Part shown: piece by piece, positions 42,461-50,638 of the stretch
Position numbering within the stretch: position 1 is the first letter of the stretch
Layout: each line of letters begins with the position of its first letter
NCBI GenBank assembly: GCA_015066295.1
Contig: SVOR01000009.1
Coordinates: forward strand, 1 to 53,021
From: Oscillospiraceae bacterium
GTDB taxonomy: Bacteria; Bacillota; Clostridia; Oscillospirales; Acutalibacteraceae
Length of the DNA: 53,021 bases
Direction of reading: 5' to 3'
Made by a program: the position numbers and the translations under genes
The notes under the pieces: generated by a model
Seen by the model: only the letters and a program-made list of their open reading frames with translations
Database searches by the model: none
What the model was told of the DNA's origin: nothing

Positions 42461-43144
42461 ATGAAGGCTAAAAGACTTACTTTATTCGCAGGTCATTACG
42501 GCAGCGGTAAGACAAACATCGCAGTTAATTATGCCTTTGAACTTTGCGCACGTAATTTACCTGTAATAATTGCTGATTTGGATATAGTTAATCCATATTT
42601 CAGAACCAAAGACAGTGAGGCCGAATTTATTGAGAAGGGAATTGAGCTTGTTTGCTCGTCTTTTACGAATTCCAATCTTGATATTCCGGCTTTGCCTCAA
42701 GAAATGTATAAAGTAGTGCAAAACAAATCAAAGTATGGTATAATAGATATTGGTGGTGACGACCAAGGTGCGGTGGCGCTGGGCCGTTACGTGCCGTACA
42801 TATTAGAGGAAAACAACTACGATATGCTGTTTGTTGCTAATTGCTTCAGACCGCTCACTACAACTCCTGAGGATACAATCACTGTTATGCGTGAAATTGA
42901 GGCCGCCTGCGGCATTAAATTCACGGGAATTGTTAATAATTCTAACCTCGGTAACGAAACAACTTCGGATGACGTTATTATGAGTTTGGAATATATAAAA
43001 AAGATTTCTGACAGTACGGGGCTGCCTGTGGTTATGAACTGCGTCAAGGCAGATCTTTACGGTCAGTTATTAGGCAAGGTTGATAATTTATTTTCTTTGA
43101 CCTTACAAACAAAATATTTTGATATAAATACTGGGGGTATTTAG
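42461..43144 (+). CDS. P-loop ATPase, MinD/ParA-like, of the vor operon
   Basis: A 227-aa ATPase with a deviant Walker A at the N terminus (TLFAGHYGSGKTNIAVNYAFEL, GSGKT at about residue 15), VIIADLDIVNPYFRTKD and GIIDIGGDDQGAVALGRYV. It lacks a membrane-targeting helix at its C terminus. Such ATPases occur in clostridial 2-oxoacid:ferredoxin operons; a role in cluster or cofactor insertion is possible (NUBPL/Mrp-like ATPases do this) but unproven. It is 9 bp after the ligase and 2 bp before the ferredoxin-type subunit. Confidence 0.8.
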   Translation: MKAKRLTLFAGHYGSGKTNIAVNYAFELCARNLPVIIADLDIVNPYFRTKDSEAEFIEKGIELVCSSFTNSNLDIPALPQEMYKVVQNKSKYGIIDIGGDDQGAVALGRYVPYILEENNYDMLFVANCFRPLTTTPEDTITVMREIEAACGIKFTGIVNNSNLGNETTSDDVIMSLEYIKKISDSTGLPVVMNCVKADLYGQLLGKVDNLFSLTLQTKYFDINTGGI

Positions 43145-43145
43145 A

Positions 43146-43352
43146 ATGGCGAAGCTTACTTTTAAAACCGATATGTGTAAGGGTTGCGGACTTTGCGTTG
43201 ATGCTTGTCCCAAAAAGCTTCTTGTTATCGCAAAAGACAAAATCAACAAAAAAGGACATTCTCCCGCCGAGATTACCGACGAGAGTCAGTGCATTGGTTG
43301 TGCATTCTGTGCAACTATGTGTCCCGATTGTATTATAACTGTTGAAAGGTAG
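43146..43352 (+). CDS. vorD: 2-ketoisovalerate:ferredoxin oxidoreductase, ferredoxin-like delta subunit
   Basis: A 68-aa bicluster ferredoxin with two 4Fe-4S motifs: CKGCGLCVDACP (about residues 13-24) and CIGCAFCATMCPDC (about 49-62). It transfers electrons from the TPP site to external ferredoxin. It is small, typical of the delta subunit of four-subunit VOR/KOR/POR complexes, and leads the subunit cluster D-B-A-C. Confidence 0.92.
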   Translation: MAKLTFKTDMCKGCGLCVDACPKKLLVIAKDKINKKGHSPAEITDESQCIGCAFCATMCPDCIITVER

Positions 43353-43360
43353 GGGTAAAA

Positions 43361-44425
43361 ATGGCAAAAAAGGTACTTATGAAGGGTAACGAAGCAATTG
43401 CTGAAGCCGCTATTATGGCTGGTTGCAGACACTATTTTGGTTATCCTATAACTCCTCAAACTGAAATTGCGGCCTATATGGCTAAAAGAATGCCTAAAAT
43501 CGGCGGTACGTTTTTACAGGCTGAGAGCGAGGTTGCCGCTATAAATATGGTTTATGGCGTTGCTTCAACCGGTAAGCGTGTTATGACTTCTTCTTCAAGC
43601 CCGGGCGTTGCCTTAAAGAGTGAAGGTCTTTCATATATGGCCGGTAGTGATTTGCCCGGTCTTATCGTTAACGTTCAGCGTGGTGGTCCCGGTCTTGGCG
43701 GCATTCAGCCTTCACAGTCCGACTACTTTATGGCTACAAAGGCAGGCGGTCACGGTGACTTCCGTATGATAGTTTTGGCACCGTCGTCTGTTCAAGAAAT
43801 GGCAGACCTTACCATCAAGGGCTTTGACCTTGCAGAAAAATACCGTATGACTACTATGATTTTGGCAGATGGTACAATGGGTCAGATGATGGAACCGGTT
43901 GAGCTTAAAGAACCCGAAATCAATGAATATGATAAATCTTGGGCTGTTACCGGTACCAAGATGCAGCGTAAGCACAATATCATTAACTCTTTGTCACTTA
44001 TTCCTGATGAACTCGAACAGCTTAACTTTGCTCGTTTTGAGAGATATAAGACAATTGAGGAAAACGAGGTTATGTACGAGGAATTTATGATGGATGATGC
44101 CGAAATTTGCGTTGCTGCATTTGGTATCGCTGCGCGTATTTCGAAGAATGCTATCATAGCAGCTCGTCAGCAGGGTATTAAGGTTGGTCTTATCCGTCCT
44201 ATTACTCTTTGGCCGTTCCCGACAGACGTATTTGCAAAGGCTGCCGATAAGGTTAATTCCTTTATTTCGGTTGAGCTTTCAATGGGTCAGATGATTGAGG
44301 ACGTTCGTCTTGCAACAGGTTGTAAAAAGCCGGTTACTCTTTGCAACCGCGCAGGCGGTATGATTCCGTCACCTGAGCAGGTATTAGAAAAAATTATTGA
44401 AGCTTCAAAGGGAGGTAACAAGTAA
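43361..44425 (+). CDS. vorB: 2-ketoisovalerate:ferredoxin oxidoreductase, alpha subunit (VorB type)
   Basis: A 354-aa protein with the transketolase pyrimidine domain (GNEAIAEAAIMAGCRHYFGYPITPQTEIAAYMAKRMP) and domain II (ARISKNAIIAARQQGIKVGLIRPITLWPFP). The motif GYPITPQTE is characteristic of the KorA/VorB group. It works with the TPP subunit next to it in reversible oxidation of 2-oxoisovalerate to isobutyryl-CoA and CO2. 2-Oxoglutarate cannot be excluded by sequence, but the Val T-box and IlvE support the branched-chain assignment. Confidence 0.88.
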   Translation: MAKKVLMKGNEAIAEAAIMAGCRHYFGYPITPQTEIAAYMAKRMPKIGGTFLQAESEVAAINMVYGVASTGKRVMTSSSSPGVALKSEGLSYMAGSDLPGLIVNVQRGGPGLGGIQPSQSDYFMATKAGGHGDFRMIVLAPSSVQEMADLTIKGFDLAEKYRMTTMILADGTMGQMMEPVELKEPEINEYDKSWAVTGTKMQRKHNIINSLSLIPDELEQLNFARFERYKTIEENEVMYEEFMMDDAEICVAAFGIAARISKNAIIAARQQGIKVGLIRPITLWPFPTDVFAKAADKVNSFISVELSMGQMIEDVRLATGCKKPVTLCNRAGGMIPSPEQVLEKIIEASKGGNK

Positions 44426-45177
44426 TGGTAGTTTTTGAAAAACCAAAGGCTTTGGCTGACGTGTCAATGCACTATTGTCCGGGTTGTACACACGGTATCA
44501 TTCACCGTCTTGTTGCCGAAGTTATTGATGAATTAGGCATTGAGGGTAAAACAATTGGTGTTGCGCCTGTTGGTTGCTCTGTTATGGCTTATAATTACTT
44601 TAACTGTGATATGGTAGAGGCGGCTCATGGTCGTGCTCCTGCCGTTGCAACTGGACTTAAGCGTTCAGATCCTGAAAATCATATTGTATTTACATATCAG
44701 GGCGATGGCGACTTAGCATCAATCGGTATGGCAGAAACCGTACACTCAGCAACTCGTAATGAAAATATCACCGTTATATTTGTTAACAATGCCATTTATG
44801 GTATGACCGGTGGTCAGATGGCACCGACCTCATTACCGGGTCAGGTAACACAGACTTCACCCTATGGTCGTGACACTAATCATTGCGGCTTTCCTATAAA
44901 GGTTTGCGAAATGTTATCAGAGCTTGATGGTCCCGAGTATTTAGAGCGTGTTGCAGTAAATAACGTTAAAAACGTTAGAAACGCAAAAAAGGCCATCAAA
45001 AAGGCTTTTGAAAACCAAATCAACAACAAAGGCTTCTCACTTATTGAGGTTGTTTCAAGCTGTCCTACCAACTGGGGTATGACACCGCAAAAGGCTTTGG
45101 AATGGGTTGAAGAAAAAATGATTCCTTACTATCCGCTCGGTGTTTACAAAGACCGCAGTGCAGATAGTGATAAATAG
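44425..45177 (+). CDS. vorA: 2-ketoisovalerate:ferredoxin oxidoreductase, beta subunit (TPP-binding)
   Basis: A 250-aa TPP-dependent subunit. The cysteine in YCPGCTHGIIHR (near residue 19), the Mg-TPP motif YQGDGDLASIGMAETVHSATRNENITVIFVNNAIYGMTGGQMAPTS and GCSVMAYNYFNCDM are typical of KorB/VorA. It overlaps the stop of the alpha subunit by one base (TAATG). No 4Fe-4S site of its own is seen beyond the cysteines at the N-terminal end. Confidence 0.9.
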   Translation: MVVFEKPKALADVSMHYCPGCTHGIIHRLVAEVIDELGIEGKTIGVAPVGCSVMAYNYFNCDMVEAAHGRAPAVATGLKRSDPENHIVFTYQGDGDLASIGMAETVHSATRNENITVIFVNNAIYGMTGGQMAPTSLPGQVTQTSPYGRDTNHCGFPIKVCEMLSELDGPEYLERVAVNNVKNVRNAKKAIKKAFENQINNKGFSLIEVVSSCPTNWGMTPQKALEWVEEKMIPYYPLGVYKDRSADSDK

Positions 45178-45194
45178 TCGGGAGGGCAATAATT

Positions 45195-45731
45195 ATGAAA
45201 ACTACACAAATTCTTATTGCCGGTTTCGGCGGTCAAGGCGTTCTTTTTGCAGGTAAATTTTTAGCCTACAAGGGACTAATTGAGGATAAAAACGTAAGCT
45301 GGTTGCCGTCCTACGGTCCTGAGATGCGTGGCGGTACCGCTAACTGCAGTATTATAATCAGTGATACTCCGGTTGGCTCACCGATTGTCTCTACACCCGA
45401 TTGCTTAATTGCAATGAATTTGCCGTCTTTATTGAAGTATAAGGATAGCGTTGTATCGGGTGGTGTCATTATTGTTGATTCTACCTTAATTGATGAGAAA
45501 ATCGACCGTGATGATGTATCGGTTTACTATGTGCCTGCTACAAAAATGGCAAGTGATGAAGGCTTCTCTACACTTGCTAATATGATTCTTATTGGTAAGC
45601 TTTTAGATGCTTGTAATGAGTTTACCATTGATGGTACCGAGGCGGCTCTTGAAAAGGTAATTCCTCCGCGTAAGGCTGAAATGTCAGGTATCAACCTAAA
45701 AGCAATTAAGCTTGGTTATGATTTTAAATAA
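45195..45731 (+). CDS. vorC: 2-ketoisovalerate:ferredoxin oxidoreductase, gamma subunit
   Basis: A 178-aa subunit with the gamma-domain start TTQILIAGFGGQGVLFAGKFLAYKGLIED and LPSYGPEMRGGTANCSIIISD. It completes the four-subunit oxidoreductase, probably binding CoA at the interface. RBS GGGAGGG, 17 bp after the beta subunit. Confidence 0.92.
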   Translation: MKTTQILIAGFGGQGVLFAGKFLAYKGLIEDKNVSWLPSYGPEMRGGTANCSIIISDTPVGSPIVSTPDCLIAMNLPSLLKYKDSVVSGGVIIVDSTLIDEKIDRDDVSVYYVPATKMASDEGFSTLANMILIGKLLDACNEFTIDGTEAALEKVIPPRKAEMSGINLKAIKLGYDFK

Positions 45732-45749
45732 TTTAAAGAAGGTATTTTA

Positions 45750-46814
45750 ATGTTAGATATTAAAGTTACAAAAACAACAAATCCGAAAGAAAAACCTGCA
45801 AAAGGTGCTGCTTTAGGATTCGGTCGTATTTTTACCGACCATATGTTTATTATGAACTATACAGAGGGCAAGGGTTGGCATGATGCACGTATTGAGCCTT
45901 ATCACAACCTTGAATTATCTCCTGCATCAATGGTGTTCCATTACGGTCAGGAAATGTTTGAAGGTCTTAAAGCGTATAGAAACGGCGACAACGCTTATCT
46001 TTTCCGTCCCGATATGAATGCTAAGCGTGCAAACGCTTCTAATGAGCGTCTTTGCATCCCTGAGATTCCGGAAGAAGATTTCGTTCAGGCAGTAGCCGAG
46101 CTTGTAAAGATTGATAAGGATTGGATTCCTACCGACGAGGGTACTTCGCTTTACATCCGTCCTTTTGTTATTGCAACCGACGATTTCCTCGGTGTTGCAC
46201 CTTCAAAGACCTATATGTTCATCGTAATTCTTTCTCCAAGTGGCGCTTACTACGCGAGTGGTTTAGCACCTGTTGGCATTTGGATTGAGGATGAATACGT
46301 ACGTGCCGTTAAGGGTGGTATGGGCTTTGCTAAAACAGGCGGTAACTATGCCGCAAGCCTTATTGCTCAGGTAAAAGCACACGATGGCGGCTATTCTCAG
46401 GTACTTTGGCTCGACGGTGTTGAGAGAAAGTACATCGAAGAAGTTGGCGCTATGAATATTTTCTTCAAAATCGGCGGCAAGATTGTTACACCTATGCTCA
46501 ATGGTAGCATCTTACCCGGTATTACACGTAACTCTGTAATTCAGGTTTGCAAATCTTGGGGTTATGAGGTTGAAGAGAGAAAAATCAGCGTTGATGAACT
46601 CGTTGCTGCCGCTAAATCGGGTGAGCTTGAGGAAGTATTTGGCACAGGTACTGCCGCTGTAGTTTCTCCCGTTGGTAAGCTTCGCTATGTTGATGACGTT
46701 ATGGAAATCGGCGGCGGAAAAATTGGCGAGCTTACTCAAAAACTCTATGATACCATCACCGGTATTCAGTGGGGTAAGACAGAAGACCCGTTTGGGTGGA
46801 GAATTGAACTCTAA
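45750..46814 (+). CDS. ilvE: Branched-chain amino acid aminotransferase
   Basis: A 354-aa fold-IV PLP aminotransferase. PASMVFHYGQEMFEGLKAYR near residue 54, LYIRPFVIATDDFLGV near 131, KTGGNYAASLIAQ with the PLP lysine in GGMGFAKTGGNYA near 198, and EVGAMNIFF. Transfers amino groups between glutamate and 2-ketoisovalerate, 2-ketoisocaproate or 2-keto-3-methylvalerate. It is in the Val T-box operon directly behind vorC, giving the last step of the predicted route. Confidence 0.95.
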   Translation: MLDIKVTKTTNPKEKPAKGAALGFGRIFTDHMFIMNYTEGKGWHDARIEPYHNLELSPASMVFHYGQEMFEGLKAYRNGDNAYLFRPDMNAKRANASNERLCIPEIPEEDFVQAVAELVKIDKDWIPTDEGTSLYIRPFVIATDDFLGVAPSKTYMFIVILSPSGAYYASGLAPVGIWIEDEYVRAVKGGMGFAKTGGNYAASLIAQVKAHDGGYSQVLWLDGVERKYIEEVGAMNIFFKIGGKIVTPMLNGSILPGITRNSVIQVCKSWGYEVEERKISVDELVAAAKSGELEEVFGTGTAAVVSPVGKLRYVDDVMEIGGGKIGELTQKLYDTITGIQWGKTEDPFGWRIEL

Positions 46815-46832
46815 TTTTTGGAGGATAAGCTA

Positions 46833-48119
46833 ATGAGCAACTACAATATTGAAACAAAATGTGTTCAGGGCGGTTATACACCTGGAAACGGCGAACCGCG
46901 TCAAATTCCTATTATCCAGAGCACAACCTTTAAATACGCAACAAGTGAAGATATGGGTAAGTTGTTTGACCTTGAGGCAAGCGGTTATTTCTATACCCGT
47001 CTTCAAAACCCTACAAATGATAGCGTTGCCGCTAAAATCTGCGATATGGAGGGTGGCACTGCCGCTATGCTGACTTCATCAGGTCAGGCAGCAAACTTCT
47101 ACAGCATATTTAATATTGCAAACTGCGGTGACCATATTGTTTCTTCATCGGCTATTTATGGCGGCACTTATAATCTTTTTGCCGTTACAATGAAAAAGAT
47201 GGGTATTGAATTTACCTTTCTTTCACCCGACTGTACCGACGAAGAGTTAGAGGCTGCTTTTAGACCTAACACAAAGGCAGTATTTGGTGAGACCATTGCT
47301 AACCCTGCAGTTAGCGTGTTGGATATTGAAAAATTTGCAAATGCAGCACATAAACACGGTGTTCCGCTTATTATTGATAATACCTTTGCGACACCCGTTA
47401 ACTGTCGTCCTTTCGAGTGGGGTGCAGATATTGTTACTCATTCAACCACGAAATATATGGATGGCCATGGTGCAGGCGTTGGCGGTTGTATTGTTGATTC
47501 AGGTAAATTCGACTGGACTAAATATGCCGATAAATATCCGGGTCTTTGTACACCCGATGACAGCTATCACGGTGTAACATATACAGAGCGTTTTGGACTT
47601 GAGGGTGCATTTATTACCAAGGCAACTGCACAGTTAATGCGCGACTTTGGTTCAATTCAGTCTCCGCAAAATGCATTTCTTTTAAATCTTGGACTTGAAA
47701 GCTTACACCTCAGAATGAAAAAGCATTGTGAAAACGGGCTTGCAATAGCAAAATATCTTAAAAATAACGAGAAGGTTGCTTGGGTTTCATATCCCGATTT
47801 AGAAGGGGATAAGTACTACGATTTAGCTAAGAAGTATTTACCCAACGGCTCTTGCGGTGTTGTTAGTTTTGGCGTTAAGGGTGGCAGAGCTGCCGCTGAA
47901 AAGCTTATGAAAAACTTAAAGATTGCCGCAATAGAGACCCACGTTGCCGATGCAAGAACCTGTTGTTTACATCCTGCAAGTGCAACTCACCGTCAGATGA
48001 ATGATGAAGAACTAATTGCGGCAGGTGTACCTGGTGACCTAATTCGTTTCTCTTGCGGCATTGAAAATGCCGAGGATTTAATTGCTGATTTACAGCAAGC
48101 ATTCGATAAAATTGACTAA
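46833..48119 (+). CDS. metY: O-acetylhomoserine (thiol)-lyase
   Basis: A 428-aa Cys/Met-metabolism PLP enzyme. Starts at 46833 after TTGGAGG, giving [29 protein letters not shown] motif [16 protein letters not shown] near residue 205 (lysine), [17 protein letters not shown], and [13 protein letters not shown]. It makes homocysteine from O-acetylhomoserine and sulfide. The length (over 420) and long insert fit MetY rather than the shorter MetB/MetC/MetZ. It is read through from the Val T-box operon, 18 bp after ilvE. Confidence 0.92.
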   Translation: MSNYNIETKCVQGGYTPGNGEPRQIPIIQSTTFKYATSEDMGKLFDLEASGYFYTRLQNPTNDSVAAKICDMEGGTAAMLTSSGQAANFYSIFNIANCGDHIVSSSAIYGGTYNLFAVTMKKMGIEFTFLSPDCTDEELEAAFRPNTKAVFGETIANPAVSVLDIEKFANAAHKHGVPLIIDNTFATPVNCRPFEWGADIVTHSTTKYMDGHGAGVGGCIVDSGKFDWTKYADKYPGLCTPDDSYHGVTYTERFGLEGAFITKATAQLMRDFGSIQSPQNAFLLNLGLESLHLRMKKHCENGLAIAKYLKNNEKVAWVSYPDLEGDKYYDLAKKYLPNGSCGVVSFGVKGGRAAAEKLMKNLKIAAIETHVADARTCCLHPASATHRQMNDEELIAAGVPGDLIRFSCGIENAEDLIADLQQAFDKID

Positions 48120-48133
48120 TTTGGAGTATTATT

Positions 48134-49054
48134 ATGCCAATTAAAATACCGAACGACCTTCCTGCTACCGAGGTTTTGCGTAACGAAAATATATTCGTTA
48201 TGACCGAAACCCGTGCTATTACGCAGGATATTCGACCGCTTAAAATTTTAATACTTAATTTAATGCCCACAAAGATTGATACTGAGACACAGTTATCACG
48301 TCTTCTCGGTAATACGCCTTTGCAGGTTGAGATTGATTTGATGAATACTTCATCTCACGCTTCAAAAAACACCTCGCAAGAGCATTTATTGGCGTTTTAT
48401 AAGCAATTTAAGGATATAAAACACAATTATTACGATGGTATGATTATTACCGGTGCTCCCGTTGAGCTTATGGAGTTTGAAGAGGTTGATTATTGGGAAG
48501 AGCTTTGCGAGATTTTTGAGTGGACGAAAAAACACGTTCACAGCACCTTCCATATTTGTTGGGGTGCACAGGCCGGTTTATACTACCATTTTGGTATAAA
48601 AAAGTATAAGCTCGATAAAAAAATGTTTGGTATTTTTCCGCATAAGGTCGACCATAAGAGCTCAATTCTTTTCAGAGGCTTTGATGATACCTTTTTAGTG
48701 CCGCATTCGCGCCACACAACAATCAGTAGGGAAGACCTTGAAAAAATTCCTGAGCTTAAAATTTTATCAACCTCTGATGAAGCGGGCGTTTATGCCATTG
48801 CAACCAATGAAGGCAAACAAATATTCATAACAGGTCATTCTGAGTATGATGCAGATACCTTGAAAAAGGAATATTTCCGCGATAAAAACGCAGGATTGCC
48901 AATTGAGGTACCTAAAAATTATTTCCCGAATGATGATGATACCTTGCCACCTTTGGTTACTTGGCGCGCACACGCAAATCTGCTTTATTCAAACTGGTTA
49001 AACTATTTCGTTTATCAAACAACACCATACGATATCGAGGATATCGATAAATAA
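48134..49054 (+). CDS. metA: Homoserine O-acetyltransferase (MetA family)
   Basis: A 306-aa enzyme of the MetA fold; nucleophilic Cys in [18 protein letters not shown] (about residue 142), and [10 protein letters not shown] and [15 protein letters not shown] further on. At the position that selects the acyl donor this protein has Glu (GAPVELMEF), where acetyl-CoA-using Bacillus MetA has Glu and the E. coli succinyl enzyme has Gly; acetyl transfer is therefore predicted, which matches MetY next to it. Last gene before a terminator at 49070. Confidence 0.92.
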   Translation: MPIKIPNDLPATEVLRNENIFVMTETRAITQDIRPLKILILNLMPTKIDTETQLSRLLGNTPLQVEIDLMNTSSHASKNTSQEHLLAFYKQFKDIKHNYYDGMIITGAPVELMEFEEVDYWEELCEIFEWTKKHVHSTFHICWGAQAGLYYHFGIKKYKLDKKMFGIFPHKVDHKSSILFRGFDDTFLVPHSRHTTISREDLEKIPELKILSTSDEAGVYAIATNEGKQIFITGHSEYDADTLKKEYFRDKNAGLPIEVPKNYFPNDDDTLPPLVTWRAHANLLYSNWLNYFVYQTTPYDIEDIDK

Positions 49055-49069
49055 TAGCATAAAAAAACA

Positions 49070-49120
49070 CCTTCGCTCATATCCTTTAACAAGTGGAAAT
49101 TTATGAGCGGAGGATTTTTT
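49070..49120 (+). terminator. Operon terminator that contains the spoIVA RBS
   Basis: A 12-bp stem CCTTCGCTCATA (49070-49081) with TATGAGCGGAGG (49102-49113), one G-T pair, then ATTTTTT. It follows metA. The 3' arm carries GGAGG, the Shine-Dalgarno sequence for spoIVA at 49121. Confidence 0.8.
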
Positions 49121-50602
49121 ATGAAAACACAAACAAATATTTATAATGATATTGCCCAAAGGACCGACGGCAATATTTACATTGGTGTTGTAGGTCCTGT
49201 GAGAAGTGGTAAATCAACCTTCATTAAGCAGTTTATGGACAAATTGGTTATTCCGAATATTGACGGACATTTTGAGAGAGAAAGAGCAAATGACGAGTTA
49301 CCTCAATCTTCCGCAGGTAGAACCATTATGACCACCGAACCGAAGTTTGTTCCCGAAAATGCTGTTAATATTAAATTGGATGACTGTGCTGGCTTTAACG
49401 TGCGACTAATTGACTGTGTTGGCTACATCGTGCCAAGCGCACTCGGTTATATCGAGGAGGACCAACCGAGAATGGTTATGACCCCTTGGTACGATACCGC
49501 AATACCGTTTAATATGGCTGCCGAAATTGGTACAAAAAAGGTAATTAACGAGCATTCAACAATTGGCCTTGTAATTACTACCGACGGTTCAATTAGTGAT
49601 ATACCGCGTGAGGAATATTATGAGGCCGAACAAAGAGTAATTAGCGAGCTAAAAGAAATTAACAAGCCGTTTGTTGTGCTTTTAAACTGTTCAAATCCTA
49701 CTTCTGATGAATCGCAAAATTTAGCCTCTAAATTAAGCGAGGAGTACCATACACCCGTAATTGCTGTAAACTGTTTAGATTTAACAGAGGGCGATATTAA
49801 GAATATTTTGGCACAAATTTTATACGAGTTTCCAATTAAGGAAATTAAGGTTAATTTTCCGCTGTGGATTAACTCGTTGCCGCTTGAACATTGGTTGCGC
49901 GCCGATATTGTTGATAGTGTTAAAAATTCTTGTAATGGTCTGACACGAATTCGTGATATTAGTCTATTTAAGGACGCGGTCAGCGATAATCAGTTTATTA
50001 GTAGTGCAAATACAGACAGCATAAATTTGGGCTCAGGTTCTGCTTTGGTGAATATTTCGGTTGCCAAGGAATTATACTATAAGATTTTAACCGAGCTATC
50101 AGAAATAGATATTAGTGATGATGAAGATTTACTTAAGAATTTAATAGAATTATCGGCTATTAAAAAGCAGTATTTGCGCTTTAAAAATGCGTTAGATGAG
50201 GTTGAATCTACGGGCTATGGTATTGTGATGCCGCAAATTGAGGAATTATCCCTTGAGGAGCCCGAAATTATGCGACAAGGCGGCAGATATGGCGTTAGAC
50301 TTCGTGCTTCGGCACCATCAATTCACATGATGAAGGCTAATATTACAACCGAGGTTAGTCCGATTGTGGGCAGTGAGAAACAAAGCGAAGACTTAATTAT
50401 GTATTTACTCAGCGAATTTGAAGAAGACCCCGTAAAAATTTGGGATTCTAATATATTTGGCAAATCATTGCACGAGCTTGTAAACGAGGGTCTGCATGCC
50501 AAATTGGCACATATGCCAAGTGATGCAAGAATGCGCTTGCAAGAAACCCTCGAACGAGTAATAAATGAGGGCTGTAATGGTTTGGTTTGCATTATTCTAT
50601 AA
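49121..50602 (+). CDS. spoIVA: Stage IV sporulation protein A
   Basis: A 493-aa ATPase that polymerises around the forespore to build the spore coat base. Walker A GPVRSGKSTFIKQF is at about residue 30; the length equals that of Bacillus SpoIVA (492). The ATG at 49121 is chosen over one at 49103 because GCGGAGG precedes it; the earlier ATG lies inside the terminator arm. N-terminal residues MKTQTNIYNDIAQRTDGNIYIGVVGPV are almost invariant in the family. Confidence 0.96.
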   Translation: MKTQTNIYNDIAQRTDGNIYIGVVGPVRSGKSTFIKQFMDKLVIPNIDGHFERERANDELPQSSAGRTIMTTEPKFVPENAVNIKLDDCAGFNVRLIDCVGYIVPSALGYIEEDQPRMVMTPWYDTAIPFNMAAEIGTKKVINEHSTIGLVITTDGSISDIPREEYYEAEQRVISELKEINKPFVVLLNCSNPTSDESQNLASKLSEEYHTPVIAVNCLDLTEGDIKNILAQILYEFPIKEIKVNFPLWINSLPLEHWLRADIVDSVKNSCNGLTRIRDISLFKDAVSDNQFISSANTDSINLGSGSALVNISVAKELYYKILTELSEIDISDDEDLLKNLIELSAIKKQYLRFKNALDEVESTGYGIVMPQIEELSLEEPEIMRQGGRYGVRLRASAPSIHMMKANITTEVSPIVGSEKQSEDLIMYLLSEFEEDPVKIWDSNIFGKSLHELVNEGLHAKLAHMPSDARMRLQETLERVINEGCNGLVCIIL

Positions 50603-50608
50603 AATATT

Positions 50609-50638
50609 AAAAAGACACCTAATCGGTGTCTTTTTTTG
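50609..50638. terminator. Bidirectional terminator between spoIVA and the recombinase
   Basis: Inverted repeat AAAAAGACACC (50609-50619) and GGTGTCTTTTT (50625-50635), loop of 5, flanked by A and T runs. Confidence 0.9.

Noticed and set aside
49103-49120. ATG at 49103 as the spoIVA start
   Set aside because: It lies in the terminator arm and would place the SD GGAGG inside the coding region; the start at 49121 gives the normal SpoIVA length.
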